This document shows, piece after piece, positions 5,831-6,966 of a stretch of DNA of 6,966 nt (within the stretch, counting starts at the first letter, position 1; each line of letters starts with the position of its first letter). The stretch comes from Phycisphaerales bacterium. GTDB lineage: Bacteria; Planctomycetota; Phycisphaerae; Phycisphaerales; UBA1924. The notes under the pieces were generated by a model. That model did not search any database, was not told the origin of the DNA, and saw only the letters and a list, made by a program, of their open reading frames with translations. The position numbers and the translations under genes are program-made. The stretch spans positions 1 through 6,966 of the forward strand of contig JAIEQQ010000634.1 in assembly GCA_019747615.1 (NCBI GenBank), given 5' to 3'.

Positions 5831-5852
5831 TATCATCATATCGCGTCAGGAG
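5831..5852 (+). promoter_or_regulatory. Possible -10 box and ribosome binding site of the zinc-ribbon gene
   Basis: TATCAT at 5831-5836 matches the -10 consensus at five of six positions; the matching -35 region (TTACGA, 5808-5813, 17-nt spacing) is poor. AGGAG at 5848-5852 stands 6 nt before the GTG at 5859 and decides that start. The two sites are close, so the leader would be short, placing the SD near the 5' end of the transcript. Confidence 0.45.
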
Positions 5853-5858
5853 TGATCC

Positions 5859-6371
5859 GTGAAAACGTTGAAGTCATTAGGTCGATCCGCGGCGGTGCTC
5901 TTTGTTATAGCGGTTGTGGCATTTGTGTCGTATGCTGCGTCTCTCTCGGTTCGAGAGTGTTCGCAAGTTCAACTGGAATTGTATTTGTCGAAAGAGGATG
6001 CATTATTACTTGCGAATGCATTTGGATCTGTTCATTCAACGACAGAGTCAACAATTGTTTCTCCTGCACACCCGAGGTGGGCTGCGATATTCACCGTGAG
6101 AATCACTGTTGTGTATGTCGACACAAGGCCGAAGCTCGAAATGGGAATTTGTCCGCTGGCGGCGTACATATCAAGCGTTCGGGTTGCTCCGTTTGGACTT
6201 GTGTTGCTGGCTGCGGCGGGTCTGGCCGTCGCGTATCTTGTGCTCGACCGGTGGCGAGCTCGTTCTGCAGTAGTTGATCCCGAGGGCGCCATGTGCAGCG
6301 GCTGCGCCTATCCACTCGCCGAGACAATGGCTGTCTGCCCGGAATGCGGGAAGACGCGGCGATCGATCTAG
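5859..6371 (+). CDS. Two-helix membrane protein with C-terminal zinc ribbon
   Basis: Hypothetical 170-residue protein starting at GTG. A first membrane helix or uncleaved signal spans about residues 10-30 (SAAVLFVIAVVAFVSYAASL). A polar domain of about 80 residues follows, predicted outside the cytoplasm, then a second helix at 110-130 (APFGLVLLAAAGLAVAYLVL). The cytoplasmic tail ends in a zinc ribbon: CSGC at 146-149 and CPEC at 160-163, ten residues apart, four likely Zn-binding cysteines. From general knowledge, small membrane proteins with such CPECG tails are frequent in planctomycetes; their role is unknown. Codon usage is unlike the neighbours: the first 120 codons use many A/T-ending codons (tta, gtt, gca, tca, att), while the zinc-ribbon end is GC-rich. 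That suggests a recent arrival or relaxed selection. It converges on the 16S rRNA transcription unit. Confidence 0.75.
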   Translation: MKTLKSLGRSAAVLFVIAVVAFVSYAASLSVRECSQVQLELYLSKEDALLLANAFGSVHSTTESTIVSPAHPRWAAIFTVRITVVYVDTRPKLEMGICPLAAYISSVRVAPFGLVLLAAAGLAVAYLVLDRWRARSAVVDPEGAMCSGCAYPLAETMAVCPECGKTRRSI

Positions 6372-6429
6372 ATGGGTTTTCGGTCTGCGAGCGTGGAACT
6401 GATCGTGCCGGGCGTGGCATTGAACGGGC

Positions 6430-6455
6430 CACTGGTCCGGCCCTGCGGACCAGTG
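6430..6455. repeat. Perfect 10-bp inverted repeat after the zinc-ribbon gene
   Basis: cactggtccg (6430-6439) and cggaccagtg (6446-6455) flank a 6-nt loop, 58 nt after the stop of the zinc-ribbon gene. No T tract follows on either strand. It may act as a transcript-end stabiliser or factor-dependent terminator, or be a dispersed palindrome. Confidence 0.6.
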
Positions 6456-6648
6456 CGTCCTCGGCTCCCACATTGCCTGGCACTCCACAAACCGCGCCGC
6501 CCCGCCGAAGCACGTGCAACCGATCCGTCGAAGCGCGGCCTGCAAAGCAGCCGGCAGCACCGCCGCAGCGACGCACAACACCATCCGCCGACGGATTCTC
6601 GCTAACGTGCTCGCACGCGACGGTTCAACCCGCTAATGAGGGTCAAAC

Positions 6649-6676
6649 CCGTGCCTTCGCAGAGCCTCAGGCACGG
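6649..6676. repeat. 7-bp inverted repeat
   Basis: ccgtgcc (6649-6655) pairs with ggcacgg (6670-6676) around a 14-nt loop. It lies downstream of the 16S terminator on the minus strand and far downstream of the zinc-ribbon gene on the plus strand. Function unknown. Confidence 0.35.
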
Positions 6677-6698
6677 CGTCCAAATTCGCGGGCACGCG

Positions 6699-6750
6699 AA
6701 AAAGGCGTCAAAAATGACAACGCCCACCGGTGTTGAGCCGATGGGCGTTG
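6699..6750 (-). terminator. Intrinsic-terminator-like structure downstream of 16S rRNA
   Basis: Read on the minus strand, a perfect 9-bp stem (6742-6750 with 6718-6726: caacgccca and its complement) encloses a 15-nt loop that can pair three further base pairs. Three nt after the stem comes a T5 run (6710-6714). A second possible hairpin, gtca-tttt-tgac flanked by ggc/gcc, leads directly into another T5 (6699-6703). Either or both would stop a transcript coming from the 16S gene. The plus strand has no T run after the stem, so the signal is one-directional. Confidence 0.65.

Positions 6751-6966
<216 letters not shown>

Larger units (their letters stand above)
6372..6698. other. Intergenic region without a convincing gene
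   Basis: Open frames exist on both strands but give Arg-, Pro- and Ser-rich translations without recognisable domains and run over hairpins, so I call no gene. No tRNA is visible; in particular neither the tRNA-Ile nor the tRNA-Ala often found after 16S. The stretch holds a strong palindrome at 6430-6455, a 7-bp stem at 6649-6676, and a small stem at 6685-6700 (ttcgcg/cgcgaa). Confidence 0.5.

Noticed and set aside
5628..5855. 75-codon frame beginning with a GTG that overlaps the modB stop
   Set aside because: It runs entirely through inverted repeats, has no SD and no recognisable domain.
5852..6277. Cysteine-rich 141-codon frame overlapping the zinc-ribbon gene
   Set aside because: It is an out-of-frame shadow of 5859-6371. 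The many cysteines come from tgt/tgc created by frame shift, there is no SD for it, and the overlapping frame has clear membrane helices and a zinc ribbon.
6103..6584. Two long minus-strand frames crossing the end of the zinc-ribbon gene
   Set aside because: Arg- and Cys-rich translations without domains, partly antisense to a supported gene and partly across a palindrome.
6618..6650. ggttcaaccc motif resembling a tRNA T-loop
   Set aside because: No matching acceptor stem, anticodon arm or D arm could be placed on either strand.

Overview
The window looks like chromosomal DNA from a high-GC planctomycete-type bacterium, possibly of the Phycisphaerae. This placement is an inference from four things. 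Codon third positions are overwhelmingly G or C. Several genes lack a Shine-Dalgarno (SD) site. One small membrane protein ends in a CxxC...CPEC zinc ribbon. A 16S rRNA gene appears to stand alone rather than being followed by 23S.

Layout, left to right. (1) 1-1177, plus strand: the 3' end of uppS (undecaprenyl diphosphate synthase) and a complete cdsA (phosphatidate cytidylyltransferase), a common envelope-lipid pair. (2) 1205-1361: a non-coding, hairpin-rich element with near-perfect terminal inverted repeats. (3) 1392-2030, minus strand: a MarR-family regulator with a glycine-rich tail encoded by a G8 homopolymer. It is divergent from (4) 2234-3268, plus strand: an enlarged RNase HII-like protein. 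The gap between them carries eight 8-bp tandem repeats ending 13 bp before the RNase gene. (5) 3269-3905: a weakly coding stretch where a short plus-strand gene and a wobble-aligned minus-strand ORF compete. (6) 3906-5631, plus strand: modA and modB, the binding lipoprotein and permease of a molybdate-type ABC transporter. No ATPase gene (modC) follows. (7) 5632-5858: intergenic DNA packed with inverted repeats. (8) 5859-6371, plus strand: a two-helix membrane protein with a C-terminal zinc ribbon and unusually AT-rich codon usage. (9) 6372-6966: no convincing protein gene. The minus strand holds the 3' end of a 16S rRNA gene at the right edge, a roughly 155-nt trailer of short tetraloop hairpins, and an intrinsic-terminator-like structure.

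Functional links are limited. uppS and cdsA serve cell-wall and phospholipid precursor synthesis. modA and modB import an oxyanion, probably molybdate. The MarR gene may control itself or the divergent RNase HII-like gene, but nothing in the sequence proves it. The most notable points are the 16S 3' end with its structured trailer and terminator instead of a 23S gene, the oversized RNase HII homologue with an Asp-to-Glu change, and the tandem repeat array in front of it.
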